Of a stretch of DNA of 64,000 nt, positions 50,589-59,732 are shown piece after piece (within the stretch, counting starts at the first letter, position 1; each line of letters opens with the position of its first letter). The notes under the pieces were generated by a model. The model saw nothing but the letters and a program-made list of their open reading frames with translations, did no database searches and had not been told where the DNA came from. This DNA comes from Streptomyces sp. RKND-216 (GTDB lineage: Bacteria > Actinomycetota > Actinomycetes > Streptomycetales > Streptomycetaceae): assembly GCF_004795255.1 (NCBI RefSeq), contig NZ_SSBQ01000002.1, positions 4,370,001-4,434,000 of the forward strand, read 5' to 3'. The position numbers were made by a program, and so were the translations under genes.

Positions 50589-51349
50589 GACAGCAGTCCG
50601 GTCTCGATCGCCGGGGCCGGTTCGGCCGCCGGGGTGTCGTGCGGGTGGCAGGCCAGGTCGTGCAGCCGGTCCGGGTCGTCGACGCGCTGGACGCGGCCGT
50701 CCTCCAGCACCACCGCGCGGTCGATGAGCGGGGCGAGCGGGCCCAGTTCGTGCAGCACCAGCAGGGCCGAGGTGCCGCGGCCGACCTGTTCGCGCAGGGC
50801 CTCGGCCAGTACGCGCTGGCTGACCAGGTCCACGCCGGCCAGCGGCTCGTCCATGATCAGCAGATCCGGTTCGCCCGCGAGGGCGCGGGCTATGAGGACC
50901 CGCTGGTGCTGGCCGCCGGACAGGGCGCCCACGGCTTCCCCGGCCCGTCCGGCCATGCCCACGACGTGCAGTGCGCGGTCCACCGCGTCCCGGTCGCCGC
51001 TGCCGAGCGGGAGGAAGCGGCGGCGACCGAGGCGGCCGGAGGACACGACTTCGCGGACCGTGGCCGGTACGCCTGCGGCGGCGGTGGAACGCTGCGGGAC
51101 GTAGCCGACGCGGCGCCAGTCGCGGAAGCGGCGCAGCGGTGTGCCGAACAGGTCGAGCGAGCCCGAGGCGAGGGGGGTGCGCCCGAGGACGGCACGCACG
51201 GTGGTGGACTTGCCCGATCCGTTCGCGCCGAGCAGCGCGACGACCTCGCCGCGTCCGACGGTCAGGTCGACGCCGCGCAGCACCTTGCGGCCGCCGAGCA
51301 CGGCGGTGGCTTCGTGGAGGGAGATGGCGGCTTCCGGCTGCTGCGTCAC
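50585..51349 (-). CDS. znuC: Zinc ABC transporter ATP-binding protein
   Basis: The 254-residue ABC ATPase has Walker A GANGSGKST, Q-loop region YVPQRSTAAAG, signature LSGGQHQRVLIARALAGEP, Walker B LLIMDEP and a switch His in LLVLHELG. The C-terminal tail carries scattered His residues. The GTG at 51349 has AAGGAG five bases upstream. It powers ZnuB and ends in a four-base overlap with it. Confidence 0.95.
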   Translation of the reverse strand: MTQQPEAAISLHEATAVLGGRKVLRGVDLTVGRGEVVALLGANGSGKSTTVRAVLGRTPLASGSLDLFGTPLRRFRDWRRVGYVPQRSTAAAGVPATVREVVSSGRLGRRRFLPLGSGDRDAVDRALHVVGMAGRAGEAVGALSGGQHQRVLIARALAGEPDLLIMDEPLAGVDLVSQRVLAEALREQVGRGTSALLVLHELGPLAPLIDRAVVLEDGRVQRVDDPDRLHDLACHPHDTPAAEPAPAIETGLLS

Positions 51350-51393
51350 GGCGTCTCCTTCGGTGGTGTGCTGCGTCTGCGGGAGCGGCGGGC

Positions 51394-52425
51394 TCACTGC
51401 GTGTCGAGCGCGGTGCGCAGGGCCTGGAGGTTCTGGCGCATGACGGAGAGGTAGTCCTGGGTGCCGGTGTCATCGACGGACTCCAGCGAGGAGAGGACGC
51501 CCGTCCGCAGGTTCAGGTCCTGCGCGAGGGTGTCGGCGGCGTCGTCGCTGGCGCGGCTCGCGAAGAAGACGGTGCTCACGTCGTCCTCCTTCACGATCTC
51601 GTGCAGCTCCTTGATGTGGGCGGCGCTGATGGAGCCGGAGGCCGGATCGACGCCGGAGAGCGACTCCTCGTGCAGCCCGTACCGGTCGGCGAGGTAGCCG
51701 AACGCGGCGTGGGTGGTGACGAACGTGTCCGTCTTCCGGCCTTCGAGGCCGGTGCGGAAGTCGTCGTCGAGCGTCTTCAGGCGGCCGACCAGGTCCTCGG
51801 TGTTCTCCCGGTACGCCTTCTCGTGCTCGGGGTCGGCCTTCGCGAGCTGCTTCCCGACGCCCTCGGCTATCTCGGCGTAGCGCACCGGGTCGAGCCAGAC
51901 GTGCGGGTCGCCGCCGCCCTCGGTGGAGTGGTCGTGTCCCTCGTGGCCCCCGCCTTCCTCGTGGGCGTGACCCTCTTCGTGCCCGTGCCCCTCTTCGCCG
52001 CCGTGGTCGTGGCCCGTGTGGCCTCCGTGCTTCTCCAGCGAGGTGTACGCCGTGGCCTCGGCGACGTGCTCGGCCTCGGCCTGCTCGACGGCCTTGTCCA
52101 CGGCCGGCTGGAGACCCTTCAGGTAGACGACCAGGTCGGTGTCGCTGAGCATGCCCACCTGCTTCGGGGTGAGCTCCAGGTCGTGCGGCTCGACACCGGG
52201 CGAGGTGAGGCCGGTGACGTCCACGTGCTCGCCGCCGATCTCCTCGGCCAGGAACTCCATCGGGTAGAAGGACGCGACCACGTCCACCCGGCCGTCGTCG
52301 GCGCCGGCGTCGCCGCCGCATGCGGTCAGCGGCAGCAGGCCCAGCACGGCTGCCACCGCCGGGGCGGCGGTGCGTATGAAGGGGCGGCCGGGGGAGCGGT
52401 CGGGGGAGGCGGAGCGAGCGTTCAT
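51394..52425 (-). CDS. znuA: Zinc ABC transporter substrate-binding lipoprotein
   Basis: The 343-residue cluster 9 binding protein starts with an Arg-rich n-region and hydrophobic stretch ending in the lipobox LTAC (lipid-modified Cys). The mature protein has VASFYPMEFLAEEIGG, the metal His in GVEPHDLELTPKQV, a His-rich loop of 11 His in about 35 residues (KHGGHTGHDHGG onward), DPHVWLDPVRY, and the C-lobe TTHAAFGYLADRYGL. The ATG at 52425 is chosen because transcription should start there (see the promoter). Upstream GTG and ATG codons at 52440 and 52434 would lie inside the operators. No ribosome binding site is seen, fitting a leaderless mRNA. Confidence 0.95.
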   Translation of the reverse strand: MNARSASPDRSPGRPFIRTAAPAVAAVLGLLPLTACGGDAGADDGRVDVVASFYPMEFLAEEIGGEHVDVTGLTSPGVEPHDLELTPKQVGMLSDTDLVVYLKGLQPAVDKAVEQAEAEHVAEATAYTSLEKHGGHTGHDHGGEEGHGHEEGHAHEEGGGHEGHDHSTEGGGDPHVWLDPVRYAEIAEGVGKQLAKADPEHEKAYRENTEDLVGRLKTLDDDFRTGLEGRKTDTFVTTHAAFGYLADRYGLHEESLSGVDPASGSISAAHIKELHEIVKEDDVSTVFFASRASDDAADTLAQDLNLRTGVLSSLESVDDTGTQDYLSVMRQNLQALRTALDTQ

Positions 52426-52439
52426 GACAGTCATTTTCA
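52425..52439. promoter_or_regulatory. Zur box 1 (over the znuA -10 and start codon)
   Basis: TGACAGT-C-ATTTTCA is a 7-1-7 imperfect palindrome of the actinobacterial Zur-box type. It covers the -10 region and ends at the znuA ATG. Confidence 0.75.
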
Positions 52440-52462
52440 CGCCACGTGGAAATGATTGTCAA
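52434..52462 (-). promoter_or_regulatory. Candidate znuA promoter
   Basis: On the minus strand TTGACA (52462-52457) and TGAAAA (52439-52434) are 17 bases apart. Transcription would start near 52427-52425, at the znuA ATG. The -35 lies in Zur box 2 and the -10 in Zur box 1. Confidence 0.6.
52447..52461. promoter_or_regulatory. Zur box 2 (over the znuA -35)
   Basis: TGGAAAT-G-ATTGTCA is a second 7-1-7 imperfect palindrome, exactly 22 bases from the first and thus on the same DNA face. It covers TTGACA of the znuA promoter. Confidence 0.8.
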
Positions 52463-52533
52463 ATGCTCCGAATGGGTGATCTCGCTCACTCGGGAGGCCC
52501 CCTCCCGCCCGACCGCCGGAGGCGGTCGCCGAT

Positions 52534-52564
52534 TTGATCCGGGACCCTGTCCCGCCGGTAATCT
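52534..52564 (+). promoter_or_regulatory. Candidate glyS promoter
   Basis: TTGATC (52534-52539) and TAATCT (52559-52564), 19 bases apart, lie 35 bases before the glyS GTG. They are 70 or more bases from the nearer Zur box, so Zur control of glyS is not expected. Confidence 0.45.
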
Positions 52565-52598
52565 GAGGTATTCCGTCGTCGTTGATGAAGAGAGCACC

Positions 52599-53981
52599 GT
52601 GGCCGCCGACAAGATCGACACCATCGTCAGCCTGAGCAAGCGCCGTGGCTTCGTATACCCCTGCAGTGAGATCTACGGCGGTCAGCGTGCCGCCTGGGAC
52701 TACGGCCCGCTCGGCGTGGAGCTGAAGGAGAACATCAAGCGCCAGTGGTGGCGCTCCATGGTCACCTCGCGCGAGGACGTCGTCGGCATCGACTCGTCGG
52801 TCATCCTTGCCTCCGAGGTCTGGGAGGCGTCCGGGCACGTCGCCACGTTCTCCGACCCGCTCACCGAGTGCACTTCCTGCCACAAGCGTTTCCGTGCCGA
52901 CCACCTGGAGGAGGCGTACGAGGCGAAGCACGGCCGGATGCCGGAGAACGGCCTCGCCGACGTCAACTGCCCGCACTGCGGCAACAAGGGCGCCTTCACC
53001 GAGCCCAAGCAGTTCTCCGGCCTGCTCGCCACCCACCTCGGCCCGACCCAGGACTCCGGCTCCGTCGCCTACCTGCGCCCCGAGACCGCCCAGGGCATCT
53101 TCACGAACTTCGCGCAGGTCCAGCAGACCTCGCGGAAGAAGCCCCCGTTCGGCATCGCGCAGATGGGCAAGTCGTTCCGCAACGAGATCACGCCGGGCAA
53201 CTTCATCTTCCGCACCCGCGAGTTCGAGCAGATGGAGATGGAGTTCTTCGTCAAGCCGGGCGAGGACGAGAAGTGGCACGAGTACTGGATGGAGCAGCGC
53301 TGGAACTGGTACCGCGACCTCGGCATCCGCGAGGAGAACATCCGCTGGTACGAGCACCCGGCCGAGAAGCTCTCCCACTACGCCAAGCGGACCGCCGACA
53401 TCGAGTACCGCTTCAACTTCGGCGGCAGTGAGTTCTCCGAGCTCGAGGGCGTTGCCAACCGCACCGACTACGACCTCGGCGCGCACTCCAAGGCATCCGG
53501 CCAGGACCTGTCGTACTTCGACCAGGAGGCCGGCGAGCGCTGGACGCCGTACGTCATCGAGCCCGCGGCCGGCGTCAACCGCGCCATGCTCGCGTTCATG
53601 CTCGACGCCTACGTCGAGGACGAGGCGCCGAACGCCAAGGGCAAGATGGAGAAGCGCACCGTGATGCGCCTCGACCCGCGCCTGTCGCCGGTCAAGGTTG
53701 CCGTGCTGCCGCTGTCCCGCAACGAGAAGCTGTCGCCCAAGGCGCGCGGCCTCGCCGAGACGCTGCGCAAGCACTGGAACATCGAGTTCGACGACGCCGG
53801 CGCCATCGGCCGCCGGTACCGCCGCCAGGACGAGATCGGCACCCCGTTCTGCGTCACCGTCGACTTCGACACCCTGGACGACAACGCCGTGACCGTGCGC
53901 GAGCGCGACACCATGAAGCAGGACCGGGTCTCCCTCGACCAGATCGAGAGCTACCTGGCAGGCCGCCTCCTGGGCTGCTGA
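52599..53981 (+). CDS. glyS: Glycyl-tRNA synthetase (homodimeric type)
   Basis: The 460-residue class II synthetase charges tRNA-Gly. It has [31 protein letters not shown], a zinc-ribbon-like insertion with two CxxC pairs (CTSCHKRF and CPHCGNKG), class II motif 2 [24 protein letters not shown], and motif 3 near [15 protein letters not shown]. The C-terminal anticodon domain shows [26 protein letters not shown]. The GTG at 52599 starts the conserved sequence. Length fits the alpha2 type. It is divergent from znuA; a strong terminator follows. Confidence 0.97.
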   Translation: MAADKIDTIVSLSKRRGFVYPCSEIYGGQRAAWDYGPLGVELKENIKRQWWRSMVTSREDVVGIDSSVILASEVWEASGHVATFSDPLTECTSCHKRFRADHLEEAYEAKHGRMPENGLADVNCPHCGNKGAFTEPKQFSGLLATHLGPTQDSGSVAYLRPETAQGIFTNFAQVQQTSRKKPPFGIAQMGKSFRNEITPGNFIFRTREFEQMEMEFFVKPGEDEKWHEYWMEQRWNWYRDLGIREENIRWYEHPAEKLSHYAKRTADIEYRFNFGGSEFSELEGVANRTDYDLGAHSKASGQDLSYFDQEAGERWTPYVIEPAAGVNRAMLAFMLDAYVEDEAPNAKGKMEKRTVMRLDPRLSPVKVAVLPLSRNEKLSPKARGLAETLRKHWNIEFDDAGAIGRRYRRQDEIGTPFCVTVDFDTLDDNAVTVRERDTMKQDRVSLDQIESYLAGRLLGC

Positions 53982-54000
53982 CCGGTCCGACCGGCAACCT

Positions 54001-54036
54001 CGTACGGCCCTGGGGAGTCTTCCTCAGGGCCGTACG
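54001..54036 (+). terminator. Terminator after glyS
   Basis: A perfect 12-bp stem (CGTACGGCCCTG/CAGGGCCGTACG) with a 12-nt loop, 20 bases after the glyS stop, no T-run. Confidence 0.75.
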
Positions 54037-54126
54037 CGTGCACCCCGCGTGCGAACGGCGTCCTGCGGGGAGGAACATCCACACGCACCGGCGCGTTTCT
54101 CCTCACATCTGCTGACGGGAGGTTCC

Positions 54127-55341
54127 ATGTCCCTACCACGGCTCGCGTCGTTCGGCGCCGAACCGGCAGGTGAGCGCCTTCGCCGCATCGAACGCTCACC
54201 GCACTACGACGCCGCCACCGGCACCTTCCGCAACCCCGTCCACGCCGCCACGCCCCCCCGCGCGGAGGGTTCGCGGCTGGAGATGGCCCGGGTGATGCTC
54301 AACCGCAAGGAGCGCCGCCCCGCCGCCCCCGTTCGCGTCCGCCGTCCCGACCTGGCCGAGCCGCCCGCGTCGGGACTGCGGCTGACGTGGCTGGGCCATT
54401 CCACCGTGCTCGCCGAGATCGACGGCCGACGGGTGCTCTTCGACCCCGTCTGGGGCGAGCGCTGCTCGCCCTTCACCTTCGTCGGCCCCCGCCGCTACCA
54501 CCCGCCGCCGCTGCCTCTGGCGGCGCTCGGCGGCGTCGACGTCGTGGTGGTCTCGCACGACCACTACGACCACCTGGACATGCCGACCATCCGCGCTCTC
54601 GCCCGGTCCGACGTGCACTTCGTCGTCCCGCTCGGCGTCGGTGCGCACCTGGAACGCTGGAAGCTGCGCCCGGACCGTTTCACCGAACTGGACTGGCACG
54701 AGTCCACCCAGGTCGCAGGGCTCACCCTCACCGCCACCCCGGCGCGCCACTTCTGCGGCCGGGGCCTCCGCAACCGGCAGCGCACCCTCTGGGCGTCGTG
54801 GGTCGTCACCGGCCCCGACCACCGCGTCTTCCACAGCGGCGACACCGGCTACTTCCCCGGATTCGCCGACACCGGCTCCGCGCACGGCCCGTTCGACGCC
54901 ACGATGATCCAGGTCGGCGCCTACAGCGACTACTGGCCGGACATCCACATGACGCCCGAGGAGGGCGTCCGCACCCACCTGGACCTGTGCGGCACCGCCG
55001 CCGACAGCGTGCTGCTCCCCATCCACTGGGGCACCTTCAACCTCGCCCCGCACCCCTGGCACGAGCCCGGCGAGCGGATGCTGGCCGCCACCTCCGAAGC
55101 CGGCGTCCGGCTGGCCGTTCCGCCGCCCGGCGGCTCCTTCGAGCCGTCCTCACGCGATCTGCCGGACACCCCCTGGTGGCGCGCCTCCGGAGGGGCCGGG
55201 GGCCGTACGTCGCCGGCCGCGGCCGTGGGCGAGCGCGCGGGCGAGGGGGCCGTGCGGGGCTCGGCTCCCGACGGCGGACGGGGAAAGCGGGCGCCCGGCC
55301 GCGGCGGCACCTCGGAGACCTCGGCGGCCCAGAGCGGCTGA
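54127..55341 (+). CDS. MBL-fold hydrolase of the NAPE-PLD/UlaG-like group
   Basis: The 404-residue protein has an N-terminal NPVHAA segment with basic residues, then LRLTWLGHSTVLAEIDGRRVLFDPVWGERCSPF, the metal motif SHDHYDHLDMPTI, ARHFCGRG, FHSGDTGYFPGF and LPIHWGTFNLAPHPWHEP. This is the pattern of N-acyl phosphatidylethanolamine phospholipase D-like enzymes. The last 60 residues are Gly/Arg-rich and not part of the domain. ATG 54127 follows GGGAGG. The substrate is unknown. Confidence 0.9.
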   Translation: MSLPRLASFGAEPAGERLRRIERSPHYDAATGTFRNPVHAATPPRAEGSRLEMARVMLNRKERRPAAPVRVRRPDLAEPPASGLRLTWLGHSTVLAEIDGRRVLFDPVWGERCSPFTFVGPRRYHPPPLPLAALGGVDVVVVSHDHYDHLDMPTIRALARSDVHFVVPLGVGAHLERWKLRPDRFTELDWHESTQVAGLTLTATPARHFCGRGLRNRQRTLWASWVVTGPDHRVFHSGDTGYFPGFADTGSAHGPFDATMIQVGAYSDYWPDIHMTPEEGVRTHLDLCGTAADSVLLPIHWGTFNLAPHPWHEPGERMLAATSEAGVRLAVPPPGGSFEPSSRDLPDTPWWRASGGAGGRTSPAAAVGERAGEGAVRGSAPDGGRGKRAPGRGGTSETSAAQSG

Positions 55342-55431
55342 GGGCCCCGAGTGGCGTAGGCGGGCCCGGACGGGGGACTGGAAACGGGGTGCCGCGGTGC
55401 GGGCGGGCGCCGCCGGCCGCACGGCCCGACA

Positions 55432-57867
55432 ATGTCCGTGAGGGCAGCAACGGCGAGCGAGGTGCGCAGACGCATGGCCCGCAACGACGAGGACCCGTTC
55501 CACCCCGCGAACGTGGCCGCGCTGATCGTGGACGGCGAGGCCACCGTGCTCGGCTGCACCCCCGGAGCCGAAGCCCTGCTCCGCCGCCCCACCCGCGAGC
55601 TGCGCGGACGGCCACTGCCCTCCCTGCTGACCGAGCCCGACGACTGGCCCGCCGTGCCGGGCCGGGACGAGGGAACGTTCTGCGAGGGTACGGCCACCCT
55701 GCGCACCGGCGACGCCCGCCACGTCGAGGTCTCCCTCTCGGTGCTGACCCTCACCGAAGGCGTCGGCCCCGACTCCCGGTGCCTCGTCCTCGCCGTGCCC
55801 CGCCCGCTGATGACCCGCTGGCGGCAGAACCACGCCTTCATCGAGGAACTCTTCCTCCAGCGCCGGGTCGGGCTCGCCGTCTTCGACCCCGACCTGCGGA
55901 TCGTCCGCACCAACACCCCGCTCCTCGACTACCCCGGGGTGCCCGACGACCTGACCGGCATGCGGCTCGCGGACTTCCTGCGGCGGGAGGACGCCGAACG
56001 GGTGGACGACCACCTGCGCGGGGTGGTGCGCACCGGCGAACCCCTGATCGGCGAGGAGGTCTCCGCCCGCACTCGCACCGATCCACGCGCGGCGCGCACC
56101 TTCACCGTCGCCGCCTTCCGGCTCCAGCTGTCCGACGGGCAGATCGCCGGCGTCACCACCCTGTTCAACGACACCACGGAGGAGCAGCGCGCTCGCGACC
56201 GGCTCGACTTGTTGCACCGGGCCACAGCCCTCGTCGGGTCCTCCCTCTCGGTCACCGGCACGGCCCGCGACCTCGCCGACGTGCTGACGCCCGGCCTCGC
56301 CGACGTGGCCGCTGTGGACGTCGCCGAGGCCGTCTTCGACCACCGCAGCCCCGCCCCGGACGACCAGGGCACCCATCTGCTGCGACGCGCCGCGACCACC
56401 GGCGACCTGCCGGTGCGCCCGCGCTCCGGCGGGCTGGTGGAGATCGACGTCGACGGCCCGCACACCCACGGCCTGTGGCCCCGCTTCGACGACGAGGCTG
56501 CCGTCGAGGGCGCCCGCAGCAGCATGTCGGCCCTGCTGTGCGCCCGCGGCCTGCTGCTGGGGCGCGTCACCGTGTGGCGCACCGGCGACGTCCCCTTCGA
56601 CGAGAAGGACGTCGAGATGCTCGACGAGATCGCCTCACGCGTCGGGCTGGTGCTGGACAACGCCCGGCGCTTCGGCCTGGAACGCCGGGCCGCGGTGAGC
56701 CTGCAGAGCAGCCTGCTGCCGCCCGCCGAGAGCGAGACGGTCGCGTTGCGCAGTGCCAGCGTCTACCTGCCCACCGAGGTGTCCACCGGGGTCAGCGGCG
56801 ACTGGTTCGACGTGATCCCGCTGTCCTCCGCCCGGGTCGCCCTGGTGGTCGGCGACGTCGTCGGCCACGGCCTGCACGCCATCGCGACCATGGGCAGGCT
56901 ACGTACAGCCGTCCGCACCCTGGCCGACCTCGACCTGGAGCCCGACGAACTGCTCACCCACCTCGACGACCTGGTCTCCCAGCTCACCGTCGAGTCCGGC
57001 GAGTCCCCGAGCGGCATCGGCACCGGGGTCGGCCACCGGACCGGCACGGAGGCGCCGGTGCCGCCGGTGCCGTACGACTCCTTCGGTGCCACCTGCCTGT
57101 ACGTCACCTACGATCCGGTGTCCCGCCTGGTCACCGCCGCCAGCGCCGGGCACCCGCCGCTCGCGATCCTCTCCCCGGACGGCGGCGCCCGCTACCTGGA
57201 GGTCAGCCCGGGGCCGCCGCTGGGCGTCGGCGGCCTGCCGTTCGAGCCGGTGGAGACCACCGTGGACGAGGGCAGCGTGCTCGCCCTCTTCACCGACGGG
57301 CTGGTGGAGCGGGGCGACGGCGACGTGGACACCGGCATGGCCGCCCTGCTGCACGGTCTGCGCACGGCCGACCCGTTCCTGCGCCCGCTCCCCGAGGTGG
57401 GGCGGGACGTCGTCGCCGGGCTGGCACCCACGCGGGTCCCGGACGACATCACCCTTCTGCTCGCCCGCACCCGGGCCGTGCCGCCCGCCGACACCGCCGC
57501 CTGGACGCTGGAGGCCGACCCGGAGGTGGTGGCCGACGCGCGCAGGATGGTCGCGCGGCGGCTCGTGGACTGGGACCTGGACGACCTGGTGTTCACCACC
57601 GAACTGGTCACCAGCGAACTGGTCACCAACGCGGTCCGGCATGCGGGCGGTCCCATCGAGCTGCGCCTCATCCGCGCCGGCACCCTGATCTGCGAGGTGT
57701 CCGATCCCAGCAACACCCAGCCGCGGATGCGGCGAGCGGGCAGCACCGAGGAGGGCGGCCGCGGGCTCTACCTGGTCGCGCAACTCGCCGGCCGCTGGGG
57801 CAGCCGCTACGCCCGTGAAGGCAAGACCATCTGGGCCGAACAGCCCCTGCCACCCGCCGCCCGCTGA
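55432..57867 (+). CDS. PAS-GAF-PP2C (SpoIIE) phosphatase fused to a HATPase_c anti-sigma kinase-like domain
   Basis: The 811-residue signalling protein has two PAS-like domains (about 25-130 and 140-250, the second with FIEELFLQRRVGLAVFDPDLRIVRTN), a GAF domain (about 260-400) and a SpoIIE/PP2C phosphatase domain (about 430-645, with STGVSGDWFDVIPLSS, VGDVVGHGLHAIATMGRLRTA and LALFTDGLVERG metal-binding Asp residues). A C-terminal HATPase_c domain follows (about 660-805, TTELVTSELVTNAVRHAGGPIELRL and EGGRGLYLVAQLAGRWG). It combines the phosphatase and the kinase of a partner-switching sigma pathway. ATG 55432 is the longest start; 55474 is possible. No sigma or antagonist gene is adjacent. 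Confidence 0.92.
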   Translation: MSVRAATASEVRRRMARNDEDPFHPANVAALIVDGEATVLGCTPGAEALLRRPTRELRGRPLPSLLTEPDDWPAVPGRDEGTFCEGTATLRTGDARHVEVSLSVLTLTEGVGPDSRCLVLAVPRPLMTRWRQNHAFIEELFLQRRVGLAVFDPDLRIVRTNTPLLDYPGVPDDLTGMRLADFLRREDAERVDDHLRGVVRTGEPLIGEEVSARTRTDPRAARTFTVAAFRLQLSDGQIAGVTTLFNDTTEEQRARDRLDLLHRATALVGSSLSVTGTARDLADVLTPGLADVAAVDVAEAVFDHRSPAPDDQGTHLLRRAATTGDLPVRPRSGGLVEIDVDGPHTHGLWPRFDDEAAVEGARSSMSALLCARGLLLGRVTVWRTGDVPFDEKDVEMLDEIASRVGLVLDNARRFGLERRAAVSLQSSLLPPAESETVALRSASVYLPTEVSTGVSGDWFDVIPLSSARVALVVGDVVGHGLHAIATMGRLRTAVRTLADLDLEPDELLTHLDDLVSQLTVESGESPSGIGTGVGHRTGTEAPVPPVPYDSFGATCLYVTYDPVSRLVTAASAGHPPLAILSPDGGARYLEVSPGPPLGVGGLPFEPVETTVDEGSVLALFTDGLVERGDGDVDTGMAALLHGLRTADPFLRPLPEVGRDVVAGLAPTRVPDDITLLLARTRAVPPADTAAWTLEADPEVVADARRMVARRLVDWDLDDLVFTTELVTSELVTNAVRHAGGPIELRLIRAGTLICEVSDPSNTQPRMRRAGSTEEGGRGLYLVAQLAGRWGSRYAREGKTIWAEQPLPPAAR

Positions 57868-57949
57868 CGCCGTCCGCCGCTGCCCCCGGCATGGCGCGCG
57901 ACGGGGCTGTCGGCGCGGTCCCGCTCGGCCGGGGCGCGGGCGCGGCCGG

Positions 57950-58954
57950 TCACTCCGCCAGGTCGGCCGCCCACGGCGGGTCCGCACCCCGCACCGCGCA
58001 CACTGCCGCGGCCACCCGTGCGCCGAACGCCAGCGCCGCCTCCACCCCGGCGGCCGTCAGCCCGTCCAGCCGCCCGCCGAGCGCCCCCGCCGCGTGCAGC
58101 GCGTGCAGGAACCCGGCCATGAACGAGTCGCCCGCGCCGACCGTGTCCACCACCTCGACCCGCGGCGTCGCCGTGTGCAGCGTCTTCCCGTCCAGCGACG
58201 CGAACACACCCTGACCGCCCAGCGTCACGACCACCAGCGGCACCCCGTGCTCGTGGAACCACCCGGCCGCCCGCTCCGGGTTCTCCTCCGGCCGCAGGTG
58301 CGCCAGGTCCTCGTCCGACAGCCGCAGCACGTCCGCCGCCGCGCACCACTGCGGCAGCCGCTCACGGTAGTCGGCCGGGTCGACCAGCAGCGGCCGCACG
58401 TTCGGGTCCACCGACACCGTCGCCCGCTCCCGCACGTCCGCCAGCAGCGCCTCCACCGCCCGACCGCCGGGCGGCCGGACCAGCGCGAGCGAACCGGTGT
58501 GCAGGCAGGACAGCGGCCCGGCCGCCGCCGCGCTCAGCTCGGCCGCTGACCACTGCCAGTCGGCGGTCCCGCGGGCGTGGAAGGAGTACGCGGCGCTGCC
58601 GTCGTCGGCCAGGTCTGCCACCGCCAGCGTGCTCGGCTCCGCCGCCCGCACGGCCGCCCGCACGTCCACCCCGGAGCGTTCCAGGTGCGTGCGGAAGAGG
58701 CGGCCGAAGACGTCGTCGGAGAGCCGGCCCAGGAAGCGGGTCGGCGTCCCCAGCCGGGCCAGCGCCACGGCGGTGTTCGCCGGGCCGCCGCCCGCCCGCA
58801 CCTCCATCCGGAGGGCGCCCGGCGGGGCCGTACCCGGTTCGACGAAGGCGTCGGCGACGCACTCGCCCAGCACGGCGACGGGACCTGCGACGGGCGCGGC
58901 GACGGGCGTGGAGGCGAGGCCCGCGTCGGGCGCGGCGGCGGGTCGGGAGTTCAC
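57950..58954 (-). CDS. PfkB family sugar kinase (fructokinase-like)
   Basis: The 334-residue ribokinase-like enzyme has VAVLGECVADAFVEPG, RAGGGPANTAVALARLG (substrate-binding glycines), SVDPNVRPLLVDP, LVVVTLGGQGVFA and the C-terminal DTVGAGDSFMAGFLHAL with the catalytic Asp. This set is closest to fructokinases; the preferred sugar is unproved. The first 25 residues are an Ala/Pro-rich tail. It converges on the SpoIIE-type gene with an 82-base gap. ATG 58954 is the longest start. Confidence 0.9.
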   Translation of the reverse strand: MNSRPAAAPDAGLASTPVAAPVAGPVAVLGECVADAFVEPGTAPPGALRMEVRAGGGPANTAVALARLGTPTRFLGRLSDDVFGRLFRTHLERSGVDVRAAVRAAEPSTLAVADLADDGSAAYSFHARGTADWQWSAAELSAAAAGPLSCLHTGSLALVRPPGGRAVEALLADVRERATVSVDPNVRPLLVDPADYRERLPQWCAAADVLRLSDEDLAHLRPEENPERAAGWFHEHGVPLVVVTLGGQGVFASLDGKTLHTATPRVEVVDTVGAGDSFMAGFLHALHAAGALGGRLDGLTAAGVEAALAFGARVAAAVCAVRGADPPWAADLAE

Positions 58955-59116
58955 GGTGAGCGGCTGCCTCTCGGCTCGACGGCGTGCGGGTCACCGTCAC
59001 CGTAGCCGCGTGAACGAGGGCGGGGGAGGGCCCGGCCGTCCGGCCGGTGAGACGGGCGCGGAACGGGCACGGGCGGCGTCCCCGCGGGCCCGGACGCCCC
59101 CGCGCACGCGCGTACG

Positions 59117-59620
59117 TCAGGAAGGGGTACGGCGCGGCAGACGGTGCAGAACGACCTCGGACAGCCGCCCGTCCGCGGCCTCGGCGGTCATGTACGTGCA
59201 GTACGGCTCGCGCCGTCGGTCCGTCGGCGACCCCGGGTTCAGCAGCCGCAGACCACCCTCCGCCCGCGTGTCCCACGGGATGTGGCTGTGCCCGAAGACC
59301 AGCACGTCCACGTCCGGGAAGCGCTGGGCGCAGCGACGCTCCCGCCCCTGCCGGCCGCCTGTCTCGTGCACCACCGCGAAGCGCAGCCCGCCCAGCTCCG
59401 CGTACGCCGTCCCGGGCAGGCGCGCCCGCAGCTCGGGGCCGTCGTTGTTGCCGTACACCCCGATCAGGCGTCGCGACCGGGCTTCCAGCAGGTCCAGCGT
59501 CGCCGTGTCCACCCAGTCGCCCGCGTGCACGACGACATCGGCTTCCGCCACCCGCTCCAGCAGCTCGCCGGGGAGCTCCCGGGCCCGCTTCGGCAGGTGG
59601 GTGTCGGAGGTGAGGAGCAT
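59117..59620 (-). CDS. Metallophosphoesterase (YfcE/MJ0936-type)
   Basis: The 167-residue phosphodiesterase has the metal motifs in order: SDTHLPKR, VVHAGDWVD, IGVYGNNDGPELR, FAVVHETGG and VFGHSHIPWDT. They form the complete dinuclear site of the small MJ0936/YfcE family, which cleaves cyclic nucleotides or phosphodiester bonds. The ATG at 59620 has GAGG eight bases upstream and is preferred to 59626. It is divergent from the dus gene. Confidence 0.92.
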   Translation of the reverse strand: MLLTSDTHLPKRARELPGELLERVAEADVVVHAGDWVDTATLDLLEARSRRLIGVYGNNDGPELRARLPGTAYAELGGLRFAVVHETGGRQGRERRCAQRFPDVDVLVFGHSHIPWDTRAEGGLRLLNPGSPTDRRREPYCTYMTAEAADGRLSEVVLHRLPRRTPS

Positions 59621-59732
59621 CCGCATCCCCTCACCGTACGGCCGGCCCACCCGCCCGGTCCGGCACCGGGCGCGGGTGCGCGACAATGGGGGGCCGGCCC
59701 CCGACTCCCCGACGAAAGGCCCGTCCCCGGCC

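Noticed and set aside
52534..52599. Zur control of glyS through the divergent boxes
   Set aside because: The glyS promoter candidate is 70 or more bases from the nearer box, too far for simple repression.
54387..57818. A long plus-strand frame running through the MBL hydrolase and SpoIIE-type genes
   Set aside because: Its translation is Arg/Pro-rich shadow sequence; the other frame carries the PAS, GAF, SpoIIE and HATPase motifs.
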